This document shows positions 1 to 9,198 of a stretch of 64,000 bases of DNA, one piece after another. This DNA is from PALSA-911 sp963743035 (GTDB taxonomy: Bacteria; Pseudomonadota; Alphaproteobacteria; Acetobacterales; Acetobacteraceae). Location: positions 682,001 to 746,000 of the forward strand of contig CAVUOB010000018.1 in assembly GCA_963743035.1 (NCBI GenBank), written 5' to 3'. Position 1 is the first letter of the stretch; the number at the start of each line of letters is the position of its first letter. A program made the position numbers and the translations under genes. The notes below the pieces were generated by a model. The model ran no database searches, was not told the origin of the DNA, and worked only from the letters and a program-made list of their open reading frames with translations.

Positions 1-976
1 GAAATGCAGCGTGGCCGCGTAGATCGAGGCCTGGTTTTTCGTCGGCATGGCCTCGCGCGACGCGCTGAACGGGCGGGCGAACCGGCGCGCGGCCTCGTTC
101 TGGTCCCAGTAGAAGCCGCTCGACAGCGTCAGGCCCTGCGTCGCCTGCAGGCCGAGCGCGTGGATATCGGTGATATAGACCAGGAAGCCGGCCAGCGCTC
201 TGCCTGCCGTTGCGTGTCAGCCCGAACTCGGCGGCCTGCTTGATGGCGTTCACCTGGTCGTTGCCGACCGCGGCAAGGCCGACGACCTGGGCGCCGGAGC
301 TTTGCGCCTGGATCAGCTGGGAAGAGAAATCGGCATTGCCGATCGGGAAATAGGCGGAGCCGCGCACCGTGCCGCCATTCGCCTCGATCACCGCCTTGGC
401 GGACGCTTCCAGGGCGCGGCCGAAGGTGAAATCGACGGTGATGAAGAACCAGCTCCTGCCGCCCTGCTTCACCACTTCCGCCGCGGTGCCATAGGTCAGC
501 GCATGGGTGTCGTCGGCCCAATGCGTGCTGGTGGGGGCGCAGAGCTTGGAGGTGAATTCGGTGACCGCCGCGGCGGTGATCATCACCGTGCGGCTCTTTT
601 CCCTGGCGACCTGCAGGACCGCGGCCGCGACGGGGGTGACCGGCAGGTCGGTGATCGCATCGACGCCGCCGGTGTCGTACCATTGCCGCGCCAGGCTGCC
701 GGCGACGTCCGGCTTGTTCTGGGTGTCGCCGAGCAGGATCTCGATCTTCCTGCCGAGCACGGTGCCGCCGAACTCCGCCGCCGCCATGCGGGCCGCCAGC
801 ACGGAGCCGGGCCCGCCGCTATCGGCATAGGGGCCGGAAGCGTCGGTCAGCACGCCGATCTTCACCGCGTCGGCATCCTGCGCGCGGGCGGCGACGGGCA
901 GCAGGGATGTCGCGGCGATCCCGGCAGCGAGCCTTCGCCGGCCGATGCTGGAGCAAAGCATTTGGATGTTTCCCAT
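1..976 (-). pseudogene. ABC transporter substrate-binding protein (branched-chain amino-acid type), frameshifted, runs off window edge
   Basis: Periplasmic ligand-binding protein of the LivJ/Peripla_BP_6 type. From the ATG at 976 it reads a signal peptide (double Arg, then hydrophobic stretch ending in AARAQ) followed by VKIGVLTDASGPYADSGG, the usual opening of the family. Frame is kept to about position 200 (EFGLTRNGRQ); the homologous sequence then continues in a different frame as AGFLVYITDIHALGL and SGFYWDQNEAARRF to the window edge. One extra base near 196 explains this. No stop appears in either frame before the edge. It starts 6 bases after the fumarylacetoacetase stop, as last gene of the operon. 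Either a real lesion or a sequence error. It could serve the Liv-type transporter at 6.5-10.1 kb, which has no binding protein of its own (inference). Confidence 0.8.
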
Positions 977-981
977 TGATT

Positions 982-2299
982 CTATGGCAATAAAAGCGCG
1001 GGCCCGATCCGACCGCAACATTCCCCGAAGCCGATGGACACGAAACCCGGCGCGCTGGCCCGGGCCCGCAAGGAAATCTCGTCGCCATCCTCGAGGAAGC
1101 GGCGGGTTTCCCCGTTCGGCAGCGTGACCGGATGGCGGCCGGCGCCGGAGATTTCCAGCAGGCTGCCGAAGCTGCTCGGCTCGTTGCCGGAAATGGTGCC
1201 GCTGCCGAACAGGTCGCCGGGGTTCAGGTTGCAGCCATTGCTGCTGTGGTGCGCGACCATCTGCGCCACGGTCCAGTAGAGGTCGCGCGCGTTGGATCGG
1301 GTCAGCGGCACCGGCGCCAGGCCGGCATCGCGCATGGCCGGGGTGAGCAGCAGCGCGCTGAGCTCGATGTCGAGCGCGCCCTGGGTCTGGTCAGCGTCAT
1401 CCCATAGATGCGGCAAGGGCCTGGGATCGTCCTGCGGGCGGGGACGCTGCGGCTTGCGGAACGGGGCGATGGCCTCGGCCGTGACGATCCAGGGCGAGAC
1501 CGAGGTGGAGAAGCTCTTCGCCAGGAACGGGCCGAGCGGGACCGACTCCCAGCCCTGGATGTCGCGCGCGGACCAGTCGTTCAGCAGGCAGAAGCCGGCG
1601 ATATGGCGATGCCGCGTCCCGCATCGGGATCGGCTCGCCCAGACGGTTGCCCTCGCCGATCCAGATGCCGAGTTCGAGCTCGTAATCCAGGTTGCGGCAG
1701 GGGCCGAAATCGGGCGCGTCCTGCCCGGATGGCTTGCGCTGGCCGTTCGGGCGGCGGATCTTGCCGCCGGAGACGCGCACCGAGGAGGCGCGGCTGTGAT
1801 AGGCGACGGGGACGTATTTGTAGTTCGGCATCAACGGATTGTCGGGGCGGTTCAGCTTGCCAGCGTTCATCGCGTGGCTGATGCCGGCGAAGAAATCGGT
1901 GTAGTCGCCGACGCGGGCCGGCAGATGCAGGGTGCAGGCGGCGGCCTCGTGCAGCACGCCGGCCGCCATCGCCGCGTCCCTGTCGGCGCCGCCGGCGTCC
2001 AGCAGCGCCGAGACGCGCCGGCGCAGCGCCCGGCGCGCGGGGGCGCCGGCTTCCAGCAGCGGATTGAGCGTGCGCCCGGAGGCGGCTTCCGCCGCTTCCC
2101 GCGCCAGGCCGCGAAACAGCCCGGAATGCAGCGCCGCGCCGATGTCGAAGATCGCGTCCCCGATCGCCACGCCGCCGCGCGGGCTGCCCTGCGGCGGGCT
2201 GAATATGCCGAAGGGCAGGTTCTGGATCGGAAAATCCGCATGCCCGTTGGCCGAGGCCACCCAGCTGGTGCGCGCGGGGTCGTGGGTCTCGTCAATCAT
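982..2299 (-). pseudogene. fahA: Fumarylacetoacetase, one frameshift
   Basis: Last enzyme of homogentisate/tyrosine breakdown, splitting fumarylacetoacetate to fumarate and acetoacetate. The N-terminal part (2299 to about 1606) has the expected active-site regions: DYTDFF, YHSRASS and the metal-binding ELELGIWIG. After GEPIPMRDAAS the family sequence continues in another frame with HIAGFCLLNDWSARDIQGW, carrying the metal-ligand Asp, then PHLWDDADQTQG and SGTISGNE, to a stop at 982. One extra base near 1605-1606, in a GG doublet, restores a normal-length protein of about 438 residues. The start overlaps the hmgA stop by 8 bases, so the genes are co-translated. Both halves are highly conserved, so decay is recent or the extra base is an error. 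Confidence 0.88.
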
Positions 2300-3606
2300 C
2301 GCGATGTATGCTCCGGCCGTCGAAATGCTTCTTCAGCCCGTCCCAGACCGCATCGTATTGCGGCTGCAGCTCGGTCAGCCCGAGGGCGAGTTCCGTCGGC
2401 AGCAGCCGCTGGCTGGTCTCGAACATGAAGGCGAGCGTGTTGTCGAGCTTGAACGGCGCCAGGCTTTCGCTGCTGGCGCGCTCATAGACGGCGGCATCGG
2501 GCCCGTGCGCGCTCATCTGCGAATGCAGGCTGGCGCCGCCGGGCGAGAAACCGCCGGATTTGCCGTCATAGACGCCTTGGACCAGGGCCACGAACTCGTT
2601 CATCACGTTGCGGTGGAACCAGGGCGGGCGGAACGTGTGCTCGGCCACCAGCCAGCGCGGCGCGAAGATGACGAAGTCGATATTGGCGAGGCCGGGGCTG
2701 TCGGTGGGCGAGGTCAGCACGGTGGAGATCGACGGGTCGGGATGGTCGAAACTGACCGTGTTGATCACGTTGAAGCGGGCCAGGTCGTATTTGTACGGCG
2801 CGTAGTTGCCGTGCCAGGCGACCACGTCGAACGGCGAATGGTCGAGCGTCGTGGCCCAGAGATTGCCGTGGAATTTCTGCACGATCTCGACCGGCTCGTC
2901 GCGATCCTCATAGGCGGCGACCGGGGTGAGGAAGTCGCGCGGCATTGGCCAGGCCGTTCGAGCCGATCGGGCCGAGATCGGGCAGGCGGAGGATGGCGCC
3001 GTGGTTCTCGCAGATATAGCCCCGCGCGGCGCCGTCCGGCAGGCGCACGCGAAAGCGGATGCCGCGCGGGATGACCACGATCTCCCCCGGGGCGACGCGC
3101 AGCCGGCCGAGCTCGGTGGTGATGTCGAGGCCGCCCTGCTGGGGCACGATCAGCAGCTCGCCGTCGGCGTTCCAGAACACCCGTTCCATGTCGCGGTTGG
3201 CGCGGTAGATATGCACGCAAACGCCGTCCGTCGGCGCCGACTGGTTGGCAACCAGGGTGAACAGGCCGGCGACGAAGTCGGTGGGCGCCTCCGGCATCGC
3301 CAGCGGGTCCCAGCGGAAGCGGTTCGGGCTGGGCGGGGCGAGCCCGGTGCAGAGCTGGCCGTTATCGATGCGCCGATAGGCCGGATGGCGGGCGGACGGG
3401 CGGATGCGGTACAGCCAGGCCCGCTGGTTGCGGTCGCGGGGCACGGTAAAGGCGGTGCCGGTGATGCCTTCGGCATACAGGCCATAGGGCACGCGCTGGG
3501 GCGAGTTCTGCCCTTCCGGCAGCGCGCCGGGCAATGCTTCGGTGGCAAACTCATTGCCGAAGCCCGAGAGATAAGCGGTTTTGTCGGTGACCACCTGGAC
3601 GTTCAT
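2292..3606 (-). pseudogene. hmgA: Homogentisate 1,2-dioxygenase, one frameshift
   Basis: Iron dioxygenase that opens the homogentisate ring to maleylacetoacetate. It begins MNVQVVTDKTAYLSGFGNEF at 3606; the ATG shares an ATGA overlap with the P450 stop. The first 221 codons match the family up to GPIGSNGLAN. The family continuation PRDFLTPVAAYEDRDEP is in a different frame; one extra base at about 2943 accounts for it. The distal part carries the iron ligands in WFHRNVMNEF (His and Glu six apart) and MSAHGPD (His). The 3' end overlaps fahA by 8 bases. No maleylacetoacetate isomerase gene is adjacent; the GST-family gene at 46.4 kb is distant and not evidently related. Confidence 0.9.
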
Positions 3607-4835
3607 GACGACCTCACTGGATATGACAGGAATCCGCGGAACCGCGCACGCCCCCCGCGTACCGGCTCTCCCACGGCATGGTAGCGCGGAAACCGCGCGA
3701 GGAAACGGCCAATCGCCACGCGGCCTTCCAGCCGGGCGAGCGACATGCCGGCACATTGGTGCGGACCGAAACCAAATGCGAGATGCCGGTTGGGTTCCCG
3801 CCCCAGATCCAGCCGGTCCGGATCGGCGAAGACATCGGGATCGCGGTTGGCGGCGCCGATGCACAGCGTGACCGGCGTGCCGGTCCCCATCCGCACGCCG
3901 CCGATCTCCGCCTCCGCGGTGGTGATCCGGTTTCCAAGCTGATTGGAACTTTCGAAACGCAGGAATTCTTCTACCGCCGTGCGGATCAGCACCGGCTCCG
4001 CCAGCAGCCTCGCCCGCTGTTCCGGCCAATCGAGCAGGCAGGCCAGTGCGTTGCCGATCAGGTTGGTGGTGGTTTCGTGCCCGGCGTTGAGGATGAATAT
4101 GCAATTATGCAGCAATTCGGCCTCATCGAGGGTTCCGCCATCGCTTTCCCCGAGGATCAGCCGGGTGAGCACGTCGCGGGCGGGGTCTCCGGGTTTGCGG
4201 CGGCGTTCGGCAACCAGCGATTGGAGATAGTCCAGGAATTCACCGACGGCGCGGTTGCCCTCGGCCATCTGCACGTCCGACAGCGCTGGCTCCAGCGCGC
4301 CGAGGATGGCCAGCGACCAGCCCCGCAACGGCGCGCGGTCGGCCTGCGGCACGCCAAGCAGGTTGCCGATCACCTCGACCGGGATGGCGGCGGCGAAATC
4401 CTCGATCAGATCGAAACTGCCGAGCGCCTCGGCCGCGTCCAGCAGCCGGTCGACCAGCGCGATCAGTGCCGGTTCCATGTCGGCAATGGTGCGCACCGTC
4501 AGGGCGCCCATGATCAGCTTGCGTACGCGGGTATGCAACGGCGGATCGTTGAAGACGAGACTTGCGGTGTGATGCCGCAACAGCGGCGATTCGCCGTATT
4601 TCGGCGTAAACTCACGTTTCTTGTCGGAACTGAAGATTGCCGCATTGCGGTAAACCGCCACCAGATCGGCGTGGCGGGTCAGGAAATAGGAGCCGTCCGG
4701 CATGGCCAGCACGGGGCTTTGCGCGCGCAATTGCCGATAGATCGGGTAGGGATCGGCGAGGAATCCGGCCGGCAGGGCGTGCAGGTCGAAGCCGGCGGTA
4801 TCCGGTGCATCCAGGCGCGCTGACGGCAAGGTCAT
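3603..4835 (-). CDS. Cytochrome P450
   Basis: Soluble bacterial P450 of 410 residues, normal length, with no membrane anchor. Visible motifs: I-helix oxygen-binding AGHETT near residue 247, ExxR (EEFLRFES), and the haem loop FGFGPHQCAGMSLA near 355 with the thiolate Cys. It is first in the operon; its TGA overlaps the hmgA ATG (ATGA), implying translational coupling and a function tied to an aromatic acid, perhaps hydroxylating a substrate that feeds homogentisate (inference). No ferredoxin or reductase gene lies nearby, so its redox partner must come from elsewhere. It is divergent from the MarR regulator. Confidence 0.93.
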   Translation of the reverse strand: MTLPSARLDAPDTAGFDLHALPAGFLADPYPIYRQLRAQSPVLAMPDGSYFLTRHADLVAVYRNAAIFSSDKKREFTPKYGESPLLRHHTASLVFNDPPLHTRVRKLIMGALTVRTIADMEPALIALVDRLLDAAEALGSFDLIEDFAAAIPVEVIGNLLGVPQADRAPLRGWSLAILGALEPALSDVQMAEGNRAVGEFLDYLQSLVAERRRKPGDPARDVLTRLILGESDGGTLDEAELLHNCIFILNAGHETTTNLIGNALACLLDWPEQRARLLAEPVLIRTAVEEFLRFESSNQLGNRITTAEAEIGGVRMGTGTPVTLCIGAANRDPDVFADPDRLDLGREPNRHLAFGFGPHQCAGMSLARLEGRVAIGRFLARFPRYHAVGEPVRGGRARFRGFLSYPVRSS

Positions 4836-4877
4836 CCTCGGCCCCTCAGATCTGCTGCAACCATATCAGTTTCATGC

Positions 4878-4902
4878 TATCGGAGAGCTTCCATTTCCGA
4901 TA
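4878..4902. promoter_or_regulatory. Inverted repeat, candidate MarR operator
   Basis: TATCGGA and TCCGATA form perfect 7-bp arms separated by 11 bases, giving about 18 bp centre to centre, roughly two helical turns. It lies in the 220-bp divergent spacer, 43 bases upstream of the P450 start and 154 upstream of the MarR start. Spacing and symmetry suit a dimeric winged-helix repressor. Assignment to the neighbouring MarR protein is inference. Confidence 0.45.
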
Positions 4903-5055
4903 CACTGGCAACACGGCAGTATACGGCGCCCCCCGGCTGGACGTGCAAGGTCTGGACGCGCAAGCGTGGTCGTTGGACGATAAGCCGTGCCGGTCCCTTT
5001 GCCTGGCGCCCGCGCCGGGAGCTGTCGCCCAAAGCCTCTGCAAGGATAATTTCTG

Positions 5056-5565
5056 ATGAAACGTAAATCAAGGACTGAAGACGCCGCCGCCCCCGTCCTG
5101 CCGGACTTCCGGCTGGAGGACTTCCTGCCCTATCGCCTGTCGGTTGCCGCCAATCGCGTGTCGCGCATGTTCGCGCATCGTTATTCGCAGGCCTTCGGGC
5201 TGACGATCCCGGAATGGCGGGTGCTGGCGGTGGTCGGCCGTTTCGGCACGATCTCTCCCAGTTCCGTCGGCGAATTGACCGCGATGGACAAGGTCAAGGT
5301 CAGCCGTGCGGCGGCCAGCCTGGTTACCCGCGGCCTGGTGAAGCAGGCCCAGGACCCGCATGACGGCCGCGGCCGCCTGCTGAGCCTGACCCGCAAGGGC
5401 GCCACCGTGCATGGCGGCGTGGTGCCGCTGGCGAAGGAACTGGAAGGCGCGCTGGCGGAAGGTCTGAACAAGCAGGAATGGGCGGTGCTGAACAAGGCAC
5501 TGGTCAAGCTGACGGCCCATGTGATCACGCTCGACGGGGCCAGCGCCGAAGGCGGTCCGGACTGA
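5056..5565 (+). CDS. MarR-family transcriptional regulator (probable regulator of the P450-hmgA-fahA operon)
   Basis: Protein of 169 residues with a winged helix-turn-helix: LTIPEWRVLAVVGRFGTISP, then VGELTAMDKVKVSRAAASL as recognition region, and the wing around DPHDGRGRLLSLT. Normal MarR length, with a short basic N-terminal extension. Divergent from the homogentisate operon, the usual arrangement for a MarR repressor relieved by the pathway substrate. The start follows an A/T-rich leader without a strong Shine-Dalgarno. Control of the adjacent operon is inferred from position and the inverted repeat in the shared spacer. Confidence 0.88.
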   Translation: MKRKSRTEDAAAPVLPDFRLEDFLPYRLSVAANRVSRMFAHRYSQAFGLTIPEWRVLAVVGRFGTISPSSVGELTAMDKVKVSRAAASLVTRGLVKQAQDPHDGRGRLLSLTRKGATVHGGVVPLAKELEGALAEGLNKQEWAVLNKALVKLTAHVITLDGASAEGGPD

Positions 5566-5603
5566 GACAGGGAAGGTCAGGCCAGGGAAGGGAAGGGAAG
5601 GCC

Positions 5604-5654
5604 CAGGGGCGCTGCCCCCTGCCTGAAGCGCGAGGACCCCGCCGAAGGGCGGGG
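5604..5654. terminator. Paired GC hairpins between convergent genes
   Basis: Two hairpins sit in the 162-bp gap between the convergent MarR and SDR genes: CAGGGG/CCCCTG around 5604-5621, and a perfect 7-bp stem CCCCGCC/GGCGGGG with loop GAAG at 5637-5654. There is no clear U-tract. They probably act as a two-way terminator; they could also be a copy of a dispersed intergenic repeat. Confidence 0.4.
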
Positions 5655-5727
5655 GCCTTGGGAAGCCTGAGAAATTTCCCGAAACTTCCTCTGAGCCTGG
5701 GCGCGGGGGCGAAATGCCCTCGCCTTT

Positions 5728-6492
5728 CTAGCCCTGCATCGAGAACCCCCCGTCCACGGGGATAGCCGTGCCGGTGACGAAGTCGGAGGCAGGTGCTGCG
5801 AGGAAGGCGGCAATGCCGGCAAGGTCGTCGGGCACGCCCCAGCGGCCGGTCGGCGTGCGGTTCAGCACGTTTTCATACAGCCCGTCCACCTGGCGCCGGG
5901 CGTTCTCGGTGAGCTCGGTATCGATCCAGCCGGGCAGCACCGCATTCACCTGGATGTTATCGCGCGCCCAGGCGGAGGCGAAGGAGCGCGACATCTGCAC
6001 GATGCCGCCCTTGCTGGAGGCATAGGGCGACGCATAGGCGGTGCCGAACAGCGACATCATCGAGCCGATATTGATGATCTTACCGCCGCCAGATCGTTTC
6101 ATTGGCTCATAGACCGCCTTGGAGCAGAGGAAGGCGCTGGTCAGGTTGGTGTCCAGCACCGCGTGCCATTCGGCTTCGCTCAGATCCTCGGGGCGCTTGC
6201 GGATCGACATGCCGGCGTTGTTGACCAGGATGTCCACCCGGCCGAACATCGCCATGGCATCGGCGACCATGCGGATGCACTGGTCCTGCCGGGTGACGTC
6301 CACGCTGACGAAGTCGGCCCGGGCGCCGAGGGCGCGCAGGGTTTCGAGCGCGGCCTTCGCCTTTTCCGCGTTGCGCCCGGCCACCACGATAGAGGCGCCG
6401 ATCGAGGCCATGCCCTTGGCCATGCCAAGGCCGATGCCGCCATTGCCGCCGGTGACGATGGCGACCTTGCCGGTGATGTCGAATAATTTCAT
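5728..6492 (-). CDS. SDR-family NAD(P)-dependent oxidoreductase
   Basis: Classical short-chain dehydrogenase of 254 residues. Shows the cofactor motif TGGNGGIG near residue 13, NNAG near 90, catalytic Ser in NIGSMMS and YASSK (Tyr-x3-Lys) near 155, and the C-terminal VTGTAIPVDGGFSMQG. The start at 6492 is chosen because GGGAG precedes it at proper distance and the Rossmann strand follows at once; an upstream start would overlap livF. Substrate unknown. It may belong to the same leftward transcript as the Liv-type transporter genes. Confidence 0.9.
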   Translation of the reverse strand: MKLFDITGKVAIVTGGNGGIGLGMAKGMASIGASIVVAGRNAEKAKAALETLRALGARADFVSVDVTRQDQCIRMVADAMAMFGRVDILVNNAGMSIRKRPEDLSEAEWHAVLDTNLTSAFLCSKAVYEPMKRSGGGKIINIGSMMSLFGTAYASPYASSKGGIVQMSRSFASAWARDNIQVNAVLPGWIDTELTENARRQVDGLYENVLNRTPTGRWGVPDDLAGIAAFLAAPASDFVTGTAIPVDGGFSMQG

Positions 6493-6529
6493 ATGGGCGT
6501 CTCCCTTTGCCGCGTCGTCCCGCGTGCTG

Positions 6530-7240
6530 TCAGGCATAGGCGGTGGACAGGGCCGGAATGATCCCGGCCTCCATCAGGACCTGCGCGGAGCCTTCGGTCA
6601 CCATTTCGCCCTGGCGCATCACGTAGCCATAGTCGCAGACCTGCATCGGCAGTCTCGGCGTCTGCTCGACGAGCAGGATCGTGGTCCCCTGCTCTCGGCA
6701 GGTCCGTGCGATGAAGCCGTAGGTGTCCCGCTGATCCCCCGCGGCAAGGCCGAGCGAAGGCTCGTCGAGCAACAGGACGGCAGGCAGGTTGATGGTTGCG
6801 GCGGACAGGATCAGCTGCTGCTGGATCCGGCCCGGCAGCAGGCCGGCCGGGGTGGCGCGGTCGTCGGCGAGCGCGGGAAAATTGGCGAAAACCCGCTCGA
6901 TCGCCTGTGTCCAGGCGATGCTCCGCCGGCCGAAGCGCCAGGCGAGGCGCAGATTGGCCTCGACCGTCAACTGGTTGAAGACCTGCCGCCCTTCCAGCGT
7001 CTGCGACAGGCCGAGGACGGCGCGCCGATGCGCGGGAACGCGGGTGATGTCGGCGCCGTCCAGCAGCACCTGGCCGGAGCGCACGCGCACCAGGCCGGAA
7101 ATTGCGCGCAGCAGGGAGGATTTGCCCGCTCCGTTGGCGCCAAGGATCGCGGTGATGGCGCCCGGCCGCGCGGTCAGGCTGATGCCGCGCACGGCCTGGA
7201 CCGGGCCGTATTCGACCACGAGGTTGCGAACTTCAAGCAT
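6530..7240 (-). CDS. livF: Branched-chain amino-acid-type ABC transporter ATPase (LivF-like)
   Basis: Cytosolic ATPase subunit of 236 residues. Walker A is GANGAGKSS near residue 33, the Q-loop lies in LSQTLEGRQVF and Walker B is AVLLLDEPSLGL. The ABC signature, normally LSGGxQQ, reads LLPGRIQQQ, losing the Ser and a Gly, which is unusual. LivF-type C-terminus. Separated from livM-livG by 98 bases containing a tandem repeat. It should pair with the LivG half of the fused upstream protein. Confidence 0.88.
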   Translation of the reverse strand: MLEVRNLVVEYGPVQAVRGISLTARPGAITAILGANGAGKSSLLRAISGLVRVRSGQVLLDGADITRVPAHRRAVLGLSQTLEGRQVFNQLTVEANLRLAWRFGRRSIAWTQAIERVFANFPALADDRATPAGLLPGRIQQQLILSAATINLPAVLLLDEPSLGLAAGDQRDTYGFIARTCREQGTTILLVEQTPRLPMQVCDYGYVMRQGEMVTEGSAQVLMEAGIIPALSTAYA

Positions 7241-7274
7241 GCGGGATCCCGGAAAGATCTGGCTTCACGCGGCC

Positions 7275-7318
7275 GGTCCTGTGCGCAAGGTTCCTGTGCG
7301 CCCGGTTCTTGTGCCAAT
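7275..7318. repeat. Tandem repeat, about 15 bp x3
   Basis: Three imperfect copies of GGTTCCTGTGCGCCC-like sequence (14, 15 and 15 bases) between the fused livMG gene and livF. The copies differ by substitutions, so they are not an assembly stutter. One of several such repeats in intergenic spacers of this window. Confidence 0.6.
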
Positions 7319-7338
7319 GGTCGGATGCCCGGACGGTC

Positions 7339-9198
7339 TCATGCGGATGCGCCCTCGGGCATCGGGACCGCGGTTGCCCCGTGATAGGCTGCGACCACGT
7401 CCGCGCTGGTGCGCATGCCCGCGACATCGCCGTTGAAGATCAATCGTCCCGCGTTCATCACCACCACATCGTCCACCAGTGGCGCGACGAAATCCAGATG
7501 CGGCTCCACCAGCATCAGGATGATGCCGGCCTGCTTGATGGCCTGGATCAGCCGGACCAGGGCAACGAGCTCGCTGTCGGACAATCCGGCCGAGGGTTCA
7601 TCCAGGATCAGGGCGCGCGGATTGGCGATCAGCAGGCGCGCGATCTCGGTCAGCCGCCTGGCGCCGTGCGGCAGCGTGTCGATGGTGCGGTCGGCCAGCT
7701 CCGTCAGCCCCGCCAGGTCCAGCAGGGCGTTGATCTGGCACAGGATATCCGCCTCGTCATGCAGCGCGAAGGAGAGCGCGAACGGGGTGTACAGCGCATT
7801 GCGCACCAGCCGGCCATGCGCGCCGAGCATCAGGTTCTCGCGCACGGTGAAATGCCCGACCAGCCGGGGGACCTGGAAGCTGCGCCGCAGGCCGTACGAG
7901 GCCACGAGGAAGGCGGCCCGCTCGGTGATGGTGCGGCCGAAGAACCGCGCCTTGCCGCTGGTCGGCCTGTAGATCCCGGTCAGAATGTGGATCAGCGACG
8001 TCTTGCCCGCTCCGTTCGGCCCGATCAGCGCGGCGACACGGCCGGGCTGCAAGGTCAGCGACACCTGCTCGAGCGCGGTCAGGCCGCCGAACCGCAGCGT
8101 GATGTTGCCGGCGACCAGGCCGGCATTGGTGGCGTGGCCGGACAGCCGCGGGACCGCCTGTGCCCGCCGCGACCCGGCAAGGCGCAGCGAGCGGAGGTCG
8201 ATGAAGCGCGGGGCAGGGAACAGGGCGCCCAGGCCGCGCGGCGCCAGCAGCATGGCGAACGCGATGATGACGCCGTAGAGCATGAGCTGCTGCGGATAGC
8301 CGTATGGCATGAACGCCTGCAGGATCTCCGGCAGGAACGTGATCAGCGCGGCGCTGACGAACTGCCCCGCCATGGATCCGAGCCCGCCCAGCAGCACGAT
8401 CACCAGCACCTCGACCGATTGCGACAGGTCGAGCGTGCCGGGACTGACCGTGCCGGTGAGATGGACGTAGAGCGCGCCCGCCAGCCCGGCCAGCGCGCCG
8501 GAGAGCGCGTAGGCCCGCCGCTTCCTGGCCACGAGCGAGATGCCCAGCGTCGCTGCGGCGACTTCATCGGCGCGGATGGCGATCAGCGAACGGCCGACGC
8601 AGCTGCGGGTCATGCCGCTGACCAGGAACACGACGGCCGAGGTGATCACGAGCACGACCTGGAAATAGGCGAGGCGGTCCAGCGGGATCCCCAGCATGGT
8701 CAGGTTGCCGAGCGCCGCCGAGGGGATGTCCGTCAAGGGCGGGGCGCCCGTCAGCCGTGTCAGGTCGATCGCGGCTTCCTCGGCGATCAGGCCGAAAGCG
8801 AGCGTGATCACCGCCATGTGGACCATGCGCAGCTTCCCGGCGGGCAGCGACAGTAGAAAGCCGGTGGCGGCGGTGAGCAGGGTGGACAGCGCCACCGCCA
8901 GGGGGAAGGTCAGGCCCGCATTGCGCATCAGCAGCGCCGAGGCATAGGCTCCGATGCCGACGAAGCCGGCATGCCCGAGCGATACCTGGCCGGCGAGGCC
9001 GGTCAGGATGTTCATGCTCTGCGCCAGCAGAAGGTTGACCAGCAGCGTGGTCAGGATGCCCAGCGCGGCGCCGGGCACCGCCCAGGACAGGCCGAGGGTG
9101 ACGATCAGCACCGCCGCCAGGCCCAGCGGCCGGCCCAGCCGCCCCGACAGCCGGTCGCGCGATGCGGCGGACAGGGCGGCCATCATGGCGCGGATCAC
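7339..9198 (-). CDS. Fused branched-chain amino-acid-type ABC permease and ATPase (LivM-LivG)
   Basis: 619-residue fusion. Residues ~1-310 are a LivM permease with about eight to ten hydrophobic helices and the conserved LAGQVSLGHAGFVGIGAYAS. Residues ~365-610 are a LivG ATPase with Walker A GPNGAGKTS, a signature-like LPHGARRLTEIAR and Walker B ALILDEPSAGLS. The GTG at 9198 overlaps the livH stop (GTGA), typical coupling; ATGs at 9186 and 9183 are alternatives. LivM-LivG fusions are known in this family. Together with LivH and LivF it forms a complete translocation complex, but no binding protein is encoded here. Confidence 0.9.
   Translation of the reverse strand: MIRAMMAALSAASRDRLSGRLGRPLGLAAVLIVTLGLSWAVPGAALGILTTLLVNLLLAQSMNILTGLAGQVSLGHAGFVGIGAYASALLMRNAGLTFPLAVALSTLLTAATGFLLSLPAGKLRMVHMAVITLAFGLIAEEAAIDLTRLTGAPPLTDIPSAALGNLTMLGIPLDRLAYFQVVLVITSAVVFLVSGMTRSCVGRSLIAIRADEVAAATLGISLVARKRRAYALSGALAGLAGALYVHLTGTVSPGTLDLSQSVEVLVIVLLGGLGSMAGQFVSAALITFLPEILQAFMPYGYPQQLMLYGVIIAFAMLLAPRGLGALFPAPRFIDLRSLRLAGSRRAQAVPRLSGHATNAGLVAGNITLRFGGLTALEQVSLTLQPGRVAALIGPNGAGKTSLIHILTGIYRPTSGKARFFGRTITERAAFLVASYGLRRSFQVPRLVGHFTVRENLMLGAHGRLVRNALYTPFALSFALHDEADILCQINALLDLAGLTELADRTIDTLPHGARRLTEIARLLIANPRALILDEPSAGLSDSELVALVRLIQAIKQAGIILMLVEPHLDFVAPLVDDVVVMNAGRLIFNGDVAGMRTSADVVAAYHGATAVPMPEGASA

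Noticed and set aside
1..3606. Programmed +1 frameshifting as the reason for the broken frames
   Set aside because: The sites share no slippery sequence, stop-codon context or structure, and occur in unrelated genes.
4918..4924. GTATAC palindrome in the MarR/P450 spacer as an operator
   Set aside because: Six bases only, easily chance; the 7-bp-arm inverted repeat is better.
7309..8856. 515-codon plus-strand frame opposite the livMG fusion
   Set aside because: His/Gln/Arg/Asp-rich composition typical of the antisense of a GC-rich gene; the minus strand carries clear transporter motifs.
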